Shown here one piece after another: positions 17,128-26,339 of a stretch of DNA of 64,000 nucleotides (the stretch's first letter is position 1; every line of letters starts with the position of its first letter). The translations under genes and the position numbers were made by a program. The DNA comes from Phytohabitans rumicis (GTDB lineage Bacteria > Actinomycetota > Actinomycetes > Mycobacteriales > Micromonosporaceae), in NCBI RefSeq assembly GCF_011764445.1, contig NZ_BLPG01000002.1, positions 1 through 64,000 on the forward strand. Reading direction: 5' to 3'. The notes under the pieces are model-generated. The model ran no database searches, had not been told where the DNA came from, and saw only the letters and a list, made by a program, of their open reading frames with translations.

Positions 17128-19063
17128 GTGACGTCGCCTCGTGGTAGTGAAGAAGTGGCTGGCCCTCGGGTGCTGCGGGTGGGTCCCGGGGGTACCCAAG
17201 CATCGGCAAGGCGGTCCGGGACGCCCGCGATGGTGACGCCGTCGAGATCGTCGGGGGTAGGTATACGGAGCGGATCGTGCTGCGTAAGGCGGTCGAGGTG
17301 CGACCGGTCCCGGACGGTGGCACGGTGACGCTCGCGCACGACGTCACTCCACTGACCCTGCGGGCGAGCGCTACGGTACGCGGCCTCACGATCGTTGGCG
17401 AGCTGAGCAGTGGGGATTCCTTTGTGGATTCCGCTGTCGTGATCGAAGGCGCCGGCGTCGCGCCGTTGTTGGAGTCCTGCGTGGTCACCGTCGCGTCGCC
17501 GAGAGCGATCTGGGTGATGGAGGGTGCGGCGCCGGTGGTCCGTGACTGCTCGGCAACCGGCGGGGTATGGGTCGGCGACCGCGGCTCGCGCGTTGAGTTG
17601 ACCCGGTGCGTGCTCGAGATGGATCTCAGCACCGGGGTGTATGTCTCCGACCGGGGGCAGGCGGCGCTGACGGACTGCCGGATCACGGGGGCGGACACGG
17701 CCATCAATGCGACCGATCGGGACACGGCCGTCACGGTCGTGCGGACCCGGATCGAGAACAGCCTGTACGACGCGGTCCATGTGAAGGATCGGGCGTGCGT
17801 GACCATCACCGACAGCCAGATACATGGCAAAGGCGCGACGCTGGAAGTCGAGACGCACGGCACTCTCGTGGCGGACGACGTCGTGCTCGACGGTGCGTTT
17901 CGATCGGGTATCTCGGTGCGGGGTGGCGAGGGGCGGTTCACCCGGTGCCGGGTCGTCGGTGCGGGCGAGGCGGGTGTCTGGCTCGGCGGTGGCCGGGCCG
18001 TGCTCGACCAGGTCGAGGTCAGCGGCGGGCGAGTCGAGGGCTTCTACGTCGGCGGGGGCGACGTCACGCTGACCGGATGCGTCGCTCACGACAACGGGGC
18101 AGAGGGCTTCCAGCTTCGCACCGAGGCGAAGATCACCGCCTGCGCGTCGTACGCCAACGGCAAGGACGACACGGTCGGTATCCAGCCCGGTGCGCCTGTC
18201 CCGCCCGAAATGGCGGGCCCGGCGGCCGCCACTGTCGAGGAGTTGCTCGCCGAGTTGGCCGCGTTGATCGGGTTGGCCGAGGTCAAGGCCGAGGTGCGTA
18301 CCCTCATCGACATCATCACGGTCGGGCAGCGTCGTGTGGCGGCCGGTCTGAAGACGCCGCCGCTGAGCCGGCACCTGGTCTTTACCGGTAACCCTGGTAC
18401 TGGCAAGACCACCGTTGCCCGGCTGTACGGGCGGATCCTGGCCGCCCTTGGCCTGCTCGACAGGGGGCATCTGGTGGAGGCGGCCCGGGTCGACCTGGTC
18501 GCCGAGTACGTCGGTCATACCGCGGTGAAGACGAAGCGCGCCTTCGACAGCGCGCGCGGCGGCGTGTTGTTTATCGACGAGGCGTACGCGCTGTCCCCGA
18601 GGACAGTGGCCGGGACTTCGGGCGGGAGGCCATCGACACGCTGGTGAAGCTGATGGAGGACCACCGCGAGCAGGTGGTGGTCATCGTCGCCGGCTACACC
18701 GGGGAGATGGCGCGGTTCATCGCCAGCAACCCGGGTCTGGAGTCGCGGTTCGGTCGCACCATCGAGTTTCCCGACTACAGTGCGGACGAGTTGGTGCGCA
18801 TCACCGAGTTGCTGGCGGGCCAGCACGACTACACGCTGGCCGAGCGGACGCGTAGCGACCTGCTGGCCTACTACGCGCAGATGGAGCGGGACGAGCGCTT
18901 CGGCAACGGCCGTGCGGCCCGCCGCACCTTCGAGACGATGGTGGCCGAGCACGCGAACCGGGTGGCCCGGTCGGGTACGGGCATCGAGGAGGAGCTGACC
19001 ACCCTGCTGCCGGAGGATCTGCCCGACGAGTGGACCGACCGTAGCCCAGCCACCGGCGGGTGA
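17128..19063 (+). CDS. Right-handed beta-helix / CbxX-type AAA+ ATPase fusion (two frameshifts)
   Basis: About 645 residues after restoring a G near 17192 (GGGGG run) and a C near 18600 (CCCC run). Residues about 20-340 are pectin-lyase-like parallel beta-helix rungs of roughly 20-24 residues, each with a buried Val/Ile and C-x-V/T-G pattern (for example [20 protein letters not shown]). From about 375 is a CbxX/CfqX (SpoVK-like) AAA+ domain with Walker [12 protein letters not shown], Walker [12 protein letters not shown], sensor VVIVAGY and arginine-finger region [10 protein letters not shown]. These ATPases remodel protein partners, as CbbX does for rubisco and EccA in type VII secretion. 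A beta-helix as substrate-recognition part is inference. No secretion genes are nearby. Confidence 0.85.
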
Positions 19064-19156
19064 CTGGGCTACCGGGTCGGCTGTCTCAGATCAGAGCGTG
19101 GTGAGGCTTGGTGATCCTTTGCGTTCGCGCGCGCTCAAAGCCATAGCGTTGCCGCC

Positions 19157-20017
19157 ATGACGACACAGACCTGGATCATCACCGGCGCGTCCCGCGGTTT
19201 CGGGCGAGCACTGGCGGAGTCGGCGCTCGCCGCGGGCGACCATGTGGTGGCGGCGGTACGCCGGCCGGACAGCGTGGCCGACCTGGCGGCCAAATACCCC
19301 GACAACTTTCTGATCGCGAACTTCGACGCCCGAGACATCGCTGCGGCGGCGTCGCTCGTGCGGGCCACCCTCGACCGCTTCGGTCAGCTCGACGTTCTCG
19401 TCAACAACGCGGGCCGGGCCGTGGTCGGAGCGGTCGAGGAGGTCAGCGACGCGCAGCTGCGCGAGCTGATGGATCTGCACCTGTTCGGCCCGGCCGCGCT
19501 CGTGCGGGCGGCGCTGCCCGCGATGCGCACCCGGGGCGCCGGGATGATCGTGCAGATGAGCAGCCAGGGCGGGCGGATGTCGTTCCCCGGCGTGTCGGCC
19601 TACTCCGCGTCGAAGTTCGCCCTCGAAGGCTGGTCCGAGGCCCTGGCCGGGGAGGTCGCACCGTTCGGGATCCGCGTGATGATCGTCGAACCGAGCCGGT
19701 TCCGGACCGACTTCAACACCGCCGACGTGCTCGAGTTCACTGAGGCGTCCGAAACCTACCGTGACCTGCTCGCCGCCGTCCGCGCGGACATGGCCGGGAC
19801 CGACGGCCGCCAGGAAGGTGACCCAGCGCGGGCGGCCGAGATCATCGTGTCCCTGGCACACAGCGACGAGGTGCCGCTGCGCCTGCCGCTCGGGCGCGAA
19901 GCGGTCGAGCGTATCTCGGGCGTGTACCGGCGTGGTCTGGACGAGGTCGAGCGGTGGGCCGAGACTGCCCGCAGCGCCGACTTCGACGGCGTCCCGGCGT
20001 CGGTCCGGCCGATCTAG
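19157..20017 (+). CDS. Short-chain dehydrogenase/reductase
   Basis: 286-residue classical SDR. It has the NAD(P) motif TGASRGFG (residues 8-15), LVNNAG (about 80) and the catalytic YSASK (about 155-159) with the preceding Ser in QMSSQGG. An Arg after the first strand (VRRP) suggests NADP preference. The length and C-terminus resemble the 'SDR family oxidoreductase' group with a C-terminal helical extension. TAGCGT lies seven bases before the ATG, with no ribosome-binding site, so the mRNA may be leaderless. A MerR-like fragment gene follows within 30 bases. Substrate unknown. Confidence 0.88.
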   Translation: MTTQTWIITGASRGFGRALAESALAAGDHVVAAVRRPDSVADLAAKYPDNFLIANFDARDIAAAASLVRATLDRFGQLDVLVNNAGRAVVGAVEEVSDAQLRELMDLHLFGPAALVRAALPAMRTRGAGMIVQMSSQGGRMSFPGVSAYSASKFALEGWSEALAGEVAPFGIRVMIVEPSRFRTDFNTADVLEFTEASETYRDLLAAVRADMAGTDGRQEGDPARAAEIIVSLAHSDEVPLRLPLGREAVERISGVYRRGLDEVERWAETARSADFDGVPASVRPI

Positions 20018-20044
20018 GGTGCTGTCACGGCCACCGACGATCTG

Positions 20045-20401
20045 ATGACCAGGGCGCTGGAAGCGGTGGGGGATGACGGCCCGCTGTCGGTCGAGGTGAT
20101 CCACCGCCTCACCGACCTGGCCGTCTACGACGCCGAAGCGGTGCGGCGCCTGGTGTTCCTCACCAGGATGCGGCTGTCCGGGATGCCGATGCGCGACCTA
20201 CAGCACTACATCTCGCTCGTGGACGCCGGGCAGGACACGGTGCCCGAGCGGCTCGATATGCTGCTTGAACATCGCGACATCATCCGTCGCCGGATTCGTG
20301 AGCTGACCCTCTCCCTGGCGGCGACCGAGCACAAGATCACCACGTATGGCGGCTCGACCGGACCGGACGTTGCGGCCCTCGACACCGCCACCGAACTGTA
20401 G
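20045..20401 (+). CDS. MerR-family regulator fragment lacking the HTH
   Basis: 118 residues that match the effector/dimerisation half of a MerR regulator: VYDAEAVRRLVFLTRMRLSGMPMRDLQHY, PERLDMLLEHRD and the antiparallel coiled-coil helix ending KITTYGG. The N-terminal winged HTH (about 35-40 residues, with R-YY-E) is absent in every frame upstream, so it should not bind DNA like MerR. It directly follows an SDR gene, a common partner of such regulators. It may be a decayed regulator or a shortened protein acting by dimerisation; decay seems likelier. Confidence 0.6.
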   Translation: MTRALEAVGDDGPLSVEVIHRLTDLAVYDAEAVRRLVFLTRMRLSGMPMRDLQHYISLVDAGQDTVPERLDMLLEHRDIIRRRIRELTLSLAATEHKITTYGGSTGPDVAALDTATEL

Positions 20402-20459
20402 GGCCCGGCCCGCGCGAACAGGCGCCGATCGCTACGCACGGACCCGACCACGCGGAGGC

Positions 20460-21434
20460 TCACCGGCCGGTGCCGGTCGTGTGTGGAGCGAACACGATGC
20501 TCCACGGGCGCGCCGCGTCGGCCCGTGGGACGGCCATCGGCTCCGGGGCCGCGTCTTGCAGCGTCGCCGCGGCGAGGTCCGCGAACCGCTCCGCCGCGGG
20601 ATGCGGTGACTGCGCCGGCCAGGCGGCGGACGTGGTCCGGTGCAGCGGGTCACCGGCGATGGGGCGCCAGACCACGCGCGGCTCGCGGCGGGCGGTACTT
20701 TCCGGTTCGAACGCGACGCCGTTTCCCGCGAGCAGGAGTCCTAACAGGAACTCGGGGTTGCGGGCGTGGCGGATCCGCGCCGGCCCGAAGGCATGTTGGC
20801 GGCACACGTCGAGGACGTGGTCGTGCCAGCCCGGCGCGGTGGCGCGCGGCGCCAGGACAAGATCGTGACCGACGAGGTCGGCCAACGCCAGCTCGGTTCG
20901 CCGGGCCAGCGGCGACGCGCGCGGCAGGACCACCCCGAGCCGGATCCGGACGGCCGGACCGAACCGCAGGTCGGGGGCGTCGACCGGGTGGTGGACCAGG
21001 CCAACGTCGAGCCGGGCGTCGGTGAGCATCCGCAACTGTTCGCCGGTGGTCAGCTCCTGCAGGTCGATGTCGAGCCCGGGTAGCTGATCGGCGAGACGCC
21101 GCAGCAGGGCGTGGAGCGTGACGGCGGGCGTCTCCGGTGGTACGCCGGCGCGCAGCGTACCCAACGTGCCTTCGCGGGCCATCCGCATGACCGCCCGCAT
21201 CCGGTCCTCGCCGGCGAGGAGCCCGCGCGCCTCGTCGACCAGCAGCCGGCCGGCCGGGCTGAGTTCGACCTGCCGCCGGGAGCGGTCGAACAGTTCGACG
21301 CCCAGCTCGCGCTCCAGCCGCTGGATCGACTGGCTCAGCGGGGGCTGTGCGATGCCGAGCACCTCGGCGGCGCGGCCGAAGTGCAGCTCTTCCGCCACCA
21401 CCACGAAGTAGCGCAGGTGCCGGAAGAGATCCAC
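20460..21434 (-). CDS. LysR-family transcriptional regulator
   Basis: 324-residue regulator. The N-terminal HTH is standard: LRYFVVVAEELHFGRAAEVLGIAQPPLSQSIQRLE, followed by the linker helix and a type-2 periplasmic-binding effector domain (RAGVPPETPAVTLHALLRRL to the C-terminus). LysR proteins bind the intergenic region of a divergent target. Here the divergent gene, 40 bases away, is a beta-lactamase-fold serine hydrolase, the same layout as AmpR-AmpC. The inducer is unknown. Confidence 0.9.
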   Translation of the reverse strand: MDLFRHLRYFVVVAEELHFGRAAEVLGIAQPPLSQSIQRLERELGVELFDRSRRQVELSPAGRLLVDEARGLLAGEDRMRAVMRMAREGTLGTLRAGVPPETPAVTLHALLRRLADQLPGLDIDLQELTTGEQLRMLTDARLDVGLVHHPVDAPDLRFGPAVRIRLGVVLPRASPLARRTELALADLVGHDLVLAPRATAPGWHDHVLDVCRQHAFGPARIRHARNPEFLLGLLLAGNGVAFEPESTARREPRVVWRPIAGDPLHRTTSAAWPAQSPHPAAERFADLAAATLQDAAPEPMAVPRADAARPWSIVFAPHTTGTGR

Positions 21435-21474
21435 ATCCCGACGGTACGCGACCCGCGTCGGCTACCGTGGCGGC

Positions 21475-22344
21475 GTGCTGGCGGCGGAGATCTTCGACAA
21501 GGTGGGTGTCGACGCGTGCGTGCACGCGGTCGATGTCGACAGCGGCCGCGAGGTCGGGGCGCGCGCGGACGAGCAGGTCGTGATCGCGTCGGTGTTCAAG
21601 ATCCTGCTGGTGCTGGAGTTCGCCCGCCAGGTCGCGGCCGGGCAGGTCGACGCCACCGAACGGGTCACGGTGCGCGCTGGCGACCGGCTGGGCGGGTGGG
21701 GTACGGCCGGGTGCGCCGACGACGTGGAGCTGTCGCTGCGCGACCTGGCGTACTTCGCCATGTCGGTCAGCGACAACACCGCCGCTGACCTGCTGATGCG
21801 CCGGATAGGCCCGGACGTCGTGCCGCTGCTCGCGGCGGAGTTGGGGCTCACCCATACCCGGGTGATCGGCGGGCCGCGGCAGGTGCTGGAGTCGATGTTC
21901 GCCGACGTGGGTGCCCGGGACGCCGCCGAGTTCGCCCGGGCCTTCGCCGCCCTGCCCGAGCAGCGGATACGAAGCCTGCGCGTCTTCGATCCCGATCACA
22001 CCACCTCCAGTACCGCGCGGGAGATCACCCGGTTGCTGACCCTGATCTGGCGGGACCAGGCCGGACCGCCGGCCGCCTGCGCGATGGTCCGGGACCTGAT
22101 GGCGCGGCAGATGTTCTGGACCCGGCTGCCGTCCGGCTTCCCGCCGGAGGTGCGGGTGGCGGCCAAGACCGGCACCCTGCCGGGGCTGCACATCGAGGCC
22201 GGCGTGGCGGAGTACCCGGACGGGGGGCGGTACGCGATGGCGGTGTTCGCGCGGACCCAGCGGTTGAACACCCGCCGGATCGACGTCGACCTCGCGATGG
22301 GTGCGGCGGCCCGGGCCGCGGTCGAGGCGCTGCGCGCGACGTGA
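21475..22344 (+). CDS. Class A beta-lactamase-fold serine hydrolase
   Basis: 289 residues. The serine-enzyme triad motifs are present: S-x-x-K (ASVFKI, about 40-43), SDN (SVSDNTAA, about 101-103) and KTG (AAKTGTL, about 230). I do not find the omega-loop ExxLN that carries the deacylating Glu166 of true class A beta-lactamases, and there is no signal peptide. It may be a cytosolic or non-classically exported DD-peptidase- or esterase-like enzyme rather than a resistance enzyme. GTG at 21475 lies six bases after TACCGT, suggesting a leaderless mRNA. It is divergent from a LysR gene that probably controls it. Confidence 0.82.
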   Translation: MLAAEIFDKVGVDACVHAVDVDSGREVGARADEQVVIASVFKILLVLEFARQVAAGQVDATERVTVRAGDRLGGWGTAGCADDVELSLRDLAYFAMSVSDNTAADLLMRRIGPDVVPLLAAELGLTHTRVIGGPRQVLESMFADVGARDAAEFARAFAALPEQRIRSLRVFDPDHTTSSTAREITRLLTLIWRDQAGPPAACAMVRDLMARQMFWTRLPSGFPPEVRVAAKTGTLPGLHIEAGVAEYPDGGRYAMAVFARTQRLNTRRIDVDLAMGAAARAAVEALRAT

Positions 22345-22467
22345 GTAATACCGCAGCCGGCGCCCGCACGGACCCTCGCTGAGCAGGACCGATACCCGCC
22401 CGGATATGGCAGCCGGGCCCGGATCGTCTTGGACGCGGCGCACCGGGCGGTGCTTGGCTTTCGCGCC

Positions 22468-23442
22468 ATGACCGATTCACGACTCGGCCGCCGCCGCTTC
22501 CTGGGTACCGCCGCCGGCGCGGCCGTGGCCTCGGTGGCCGCAGCCGCCACGATCCCCTCCCCGGTGTCCGCCGCCCCGGCCGCGGCGCGGCACCGCGAGC
22601 CGGGCGAACCCGCCGCCACCTTCCGCTGGCTGGGCACCGCCGGCTGGCGCATCGACATCGGCGCCAAGACCATCCTGGTGGATCCGTACCTGACCCGCTT
22701 CAACACCGGGTTGTTCAGCGGAGCGTTCAACCCGGCGACCTCGCTGACCGTCGACGCCACGCGGATCGCCGACCACCCCGGCAACCCGCAGACGATTCTC
22801 GTCACCCACACCCACTGGGACCATTACAACGACGTACCGCACATCGCGAAGCAGTCGGGCGCCCGGGTCTTCGGCACCCTCACCGCGTACCACCTCGGGC
22901 TGGCCTACGCCCTGCCCACCTCTCAGCTCAGCCCGGTCAAGGGCGGCGAGGTGCTCGATTTCGGTGACTACACCGTCGAAGTGGTGGCCTCGCTGCACAG
23001 CCGCAACGGTTCGTACTCGTTGGCCTTTCCCGGTGTCCGCCCCGCGGCCCCGCCCAGGCCGGCGACGATCGCCGACCTGCCGGAAGGCGACACACTCGCC
23101 TTCCAGGTGACCCCGCGTGGCGGACCGTCGGTGTTCTTCATGGGCGCCAGTGACTTCGTTGAGCGCGACCTCGCCGGCCTGGCCCCGGACGTCGCCATGA
23201 TCGCGGTGCCGAACACCGACGCCACCCACGAGTACGTGCCACGCCTGCTGGCCGCGCTCGACCGGCCCGCCACCGTGGTGCCGGTGCACTGGGACAACTT
23301 CGAGACGGCGCTGACAAACCCACCCTCGGTCACGACAAACGACCAGGCGCGGCTGGACAAATTCCTCGCCGCCGTGCGCGACTTCGCGCCGCGCACCCAA
23401 ATCCTGCTACCGCAATACCTGACGCCGTACGCCTTCGGGTAG
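22468..23442 (+). CDS. Tat-exported metallo-beta-lactamase-fold hydrolase
   Basis: 324 residues. The N-terminus is a twin-arginine signal (RRRFLGTAAGAAVA) ending near AAPAAA, so the folded protein is exported. The metallo-beta-lactamase motif HTHWDH (about residue 113) and later HWDNF supply zinc ligands. A DPYLTRFNTG stretch and the WLGTAGWRI start resemble UlaG/lactonase-like MBL proteins. The reaction is unknown. I chose ATG at 22468, directly before the Tat motif, over an upstream in-frame start that would place residues before a normal Tat n-region. Confidence 0.85.
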   Translation: MTDSRLGRRRFLGTAAGAAVASVAAAATIPSPVSAAPAAARHREPGEPAATFRWLGTAGWRIDIGAKTILVDPYLTRFNTGLFSGAFNPATSLTVDATRIADHPGNPQTILVTHTHWDHYNDVPHIAKQSGARVFGTLTAYHLGLAYALPTSQLSPVKGGEVLDFGDYTVEVVASLHSRNGSYSLAFPGVRPAAPPRPATIADLPEGDTLAFQVTPRGGPSVFFMGASDFVERDLAGLAPDVAMIAVPNTDATHEYVPRLLAALDRPATVVPVHWDNFETALTNPPSVTTNDQARLDKFLAAVRDFAPRTQILLPQYLTPYAFG

Positions 23443-23511
23443 TGCTCCCCCGGACGGCGGGCATCGCGCGTCCAGCAGGTCCGCGATGCCCGCCCTGAAA
23501 GGATCATCTAC

Positions 23512-24065
23512 GTGACACGTGTTGCCGGCATCGTCGCGGTATCCACCGCGCTCGTCCTGCTCGCGGGCTGTACCGACGAGGGGCCCAAACCGAACCCGAC
23601 ACCGCCCGGCCCGACCGCCACCGCCAGTCCGGCGTGCCCGTCGCCCGGTGTCACACTCACGGCCGGGCAGGTGGACGTAGCCATGGGGCTGCGAGCGATG
23701 CGGGTCGAGATGGTCAACTGCGGCAGCCAGCCCTACACCGCCAACGGCTACCCAACGCTCCAGGTACTCGACGCCGACCGCAGGCACCTCGACGTCGCCG
23801 TCGTCCAAGGAACGGCCCGGATCTCACGGATCACGGGCTTCGACGGGCCGCCGCAGCCGGTGACGCTGGCCCCCGGCGCCCGCGCGTCGGCGGTCGTGGT
23901 GTGGCGAAACACCGTCACCGACGCCAACGTACCGGCGACCACGGGCACCCACCTAGCGATGGCACCGGCCGCGGGGCAGCCCGTACAGGTGCTCAGCCCA
24001 GCAGGCGGTGTCGACCTGGGCACCACCGGCACCATCGCCACCAGCCCATGGGTTCCCCGGCCTGA
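23512..24065 (+). CDS. DUF4232-type lipoprotein (frameshift near the end)
   Basis: About 184 residues. Signal peptide with lipobox LLAGC (about residue 20), a Pro/Thr linker, then a DUF4232 domain: CPSPGVTLTAG, GLRAMRVEMVNCGSQPYTANGYP, and ASAVVVWRNTV with a conserved cysteine pair. Surface lipoprotein of unknown function, common in actinomycetes. The raw frame runs on past SPWVP into unrelated sequence; adding one C in the CCCC run at 24055-24058 gives SPWVPPA and a stop at 24063-24065, the usual family end. Confidence 0.8.
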
Positions 24066-24082
24066 CCCCTTTCGGGGTCAGG
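24061..24082. terminator. Bidirectional hairpin terminator
   Basis: CCTGACCCC, loop TTTC, GGGGTCAGG: a perfect 9-bp stem located between the lipoprotein stop and the 3' remnant on the other strand, so it could end transcription from both sides. Confidence 0.6.
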
Positions 24083-24196
24083 GTGGGGATAGGCCGGTGG
24101 CGGCGAGGTGGCCGTCGACAAGGGCGTCGCGGTATTGCATGCGGTTGCGGCGGTTTTTTGACCGGCGGAGGTCTAGGGCCTGCTGCTTCCGGCGTT
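24078..24196 (-). pseudogene. 3' remnant of an unidentified gene
   Basis: An open frame of about 38 codons ends in a stop at 24078-24080 and reads like the tail of a real protein (RNRMQYRDALVDGHLAATGL). There is an in-frame stop just upstream and no start, so it is only a tail. The family is not recognised with confidence; a transposase or integrase tail is possible. Confidence 0.35.
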
Positions 24197-25075
24197 ACTC
24201 GCTCGGGTCCGGGCACGCAGGGCTTCGAGCCCGGTGACGGGGAGCGAGCGGGCGCGGCCCTCGGCGATCCAGCCGTCGATCATCTGATCGGTCTGTTCCG
24301 ACAGCTTGCCGAAATGAAGATACAGATACCCGGGCAGGTCGAAGGGAGTGAGCAGGGGAAGCACTCGCAGCGCGACACGCGCCAGCGGCGCGGAAGTGCT
24401 GAGCCGTCCCGGCGGCGCCATACCGTACATCGCCGCAATCACCGTGGTGGCCTCGCGTGCCGCCAGTGCTGGCAGGGCGAGCTGCTGGCGCAGTGTGGAA
24501 ATTGACCAGTCGAGCGTGCCCAGCATGGCTAAATACGGTTGGGTTGTGGCGGCCCGCATCTCACCGTTTCCGGCGGCCGCATCAGTGACAGAGAAGGTTC
24601 CGCTGGACAGCGTAGTGATCAAGGGCTTGACGCGTTCGGCCTCACCCGCGAGCTGCAGGCTGGGGCCAGGGGGCAGCCAGTAGGCGATCCCGGACCGGGC
24701 TCGGTCGCGATTCGACATCGGCGCGTGATAGGCAAGCAGCCCGGGGGTTGCCTGCACGATCTGCGTACCGGGCCAGACACCCTGCAAAAGGGCGAGGTCG
24801 CCGGGATCCTGCCCGATGGACACGATGGTGGCACCGCCGACCCGTTTGGCCAGGTCCGGGAGCCATCCGTGCCGCAAGACAACCGACGACACGCAGAGCA
24901 GCACGGCGTCCCATCGGGCATCCGGCAGGGCGTCGAGCCCGCATAGCGACTCGTGCGGCCGACTGGGCCGCCGCGCACCGCGATGCTGTAGCCGAATCCC
25001 GGCGGCGCTTCGATCGCGAACGGGCCAAGGCGGAGCTCCAATGATCGATACAACGCCCGCTCAACGGTAAGAAAT
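24173..25075 (-). pseudogene. Ketopantoate reductase-like protein, 5' end disrupted
   Basis: The readable part (24173-24904 plus about 10 upstream codons) resembles the middle and C-terminal domain of PanE/ApbA: WDAVLLCVSSVV, GGATIVSIGQDPGD, and the C-terminal helix KLSEQTDQMIDGWIAEGRARSLPV. Upstream, between about 24930 and 25075, the frame changes and I cannot find the GxGxxG NAD(P) start in any frame. It is probably a decayed gene, or its 5' end was replaced. Its stop overlaps the 3' remnant at 24078-24196. Confidence 0.5.
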
Positions 25076-25324
25076 ACGATTGGATTCGGCGTCGTCGCTG
25101 CCGGCGCCACTGTAGCCGTGCGACATCCCCATCGCGCCGAGGTCGATACGGGTCCATGCCGTCGTGCGTCGAGGCAACCCCTCTGTTTCCGATTTCCCCT
25201 CGGGGTCATATGGGAACAATCGGACATCTTGTCTCATGTTACCGGGGGCAAGGACGGCGAACCAAGAACCGATCTCGGAAGCGGATGCCTGGCGGGGAGA
25301 TGAAACCTGGCTAGGTTCGGTCGT

Positions 25325-25852
25325 ATGCGCATCATCACGAGCGACCGTCTCCTGCTGCGCCCGTGGCATGAGGACGACGCCGACTTCCTCCTCGACATGG
25401 AATCGCGCTGGGAGGTCGTACGCTTCCTGGGCCCAAACCCGACGACGCTCAGCACGCGCGAGCAGGCACTGGCCTCGATCAGACACCGACGCGGCGTCGA
25501 TCATCAGGTATACGGGATCTGGGCCATCTCGACCCGGGACGGTCAATTGGTCGGCAACTTTGCGCTCGTACCGGTTCCCGTATCGGCCGGGCAGTCGCCG
25601 GGCACGCCGCCCGAGGTCGAGATCGGCTGGCACCTGCACCCGGACGCGTGGGGAAACGGCTATGCCACGGAAGCCGCGAGGGCCGTACTGGACGACGCGT
25701 TCGCTCAGGGCCTCACGAGGATCATCGCCGTGACGAACACAGGCAACGACGCCTCACAGGCCGTCTGCCGGCGACTCGGCATGACTCATCTTGGCCGAAC
25801 GACCAGGTACTACGACACCACAAAGGAACTCTTCGAGATACTGCCGGGCTGA
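25325..25852 (+). CDS. GNAT N-acetyltransferase (RimJ/RimL type)
   Basis: 175 residues. The N-terminus TSDRLLLRPWHEDDADFLLDM is the RimJ/L pattern; EVEIGWHLHPDAWGNGYATEAARAVLDDAF gives the acetyl-CoA loop, and NDASQAVCRRLGMTHLGR the final strand. It would acetylate an amine or protein N-terminus; the substrate is unknown. The ATG has no ribosome-binding site but lies seven bases after TAGGTT, so it is probably leaderless. Confidence 0.88.
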   Translation: MRIITSDRLLLRPWHEDDADFLLDMESRWEVVRFLGPNPTTLSTREQALASIRHRRGVDHQVYGIWAISTRDGQLVGNFALVPVPVSAGQSPGTPPEVEIGWHLHPDAWGNGYATEAARAVLDDAFAQGLTRIIAVTNTGNDASQAVCRRLGMTHLGRTTRYYDTTKELFEILPG

Positions 25853-26339
25853 TCTGCCCGAACGCCATCGAGGTCCTTCAACCCGTCACCGTACGTGTCG
25901 AGCATGAAGATGGATGGCCGAGATCATCGGCCCTGGCCGCGGGATGCTCGTCAGCTCGGCCGGGCGGACCGGCGGTCCCCGCCGACGGCCGAGCGACAAC
26001 TCGAACGGTCATGCTGCGGGACGCGGTCGGCCTGGCAACCCCGCGGAGCGGGCCTACCTCACCCGCCGCCGCGACCAGCTCGCCGGCTGACCGACGCGCC
26101 GGCCAGGACGCTCGAACCGAACAGCGCCTGATCAGGCTTTTGCGGGCGAGCAGTCGAAGCCGCGCAGGTTCACGTACAACTCCGCCTCCACTCGGGGTGG
26201 CGGTGTGAGCGGAAGGTGTCCCGGTAGGGACGCAGATTCTGGACGTCGACCGAGGCCGTGCCAATGCGGACTTCTCCGTGCGGGCAACCCTCCGGGGGGT
26301 CTGGTTCCGTTTCATGGCGGAGATGAGGAGGTGGCCACG
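25853..26339. other. Intergenic region before the sigma-factor gene
   Basis: No supported gene. A short frame ending in PAERAYLTRRRDQLAG looks protein-like but has no start, length or family support and may be a fragment. GAGGAGG at the right end is the ribosome-binding site of the sigma factor. Confidence 0.4.

Noticed and set aside
17128-19063. ESX/type VII secretion locus suggested by the CbxX-type ATPase
   Set aside because: No WXG100, EccB-E or mycosin genes nearby; only the AAA+ domain is shared.
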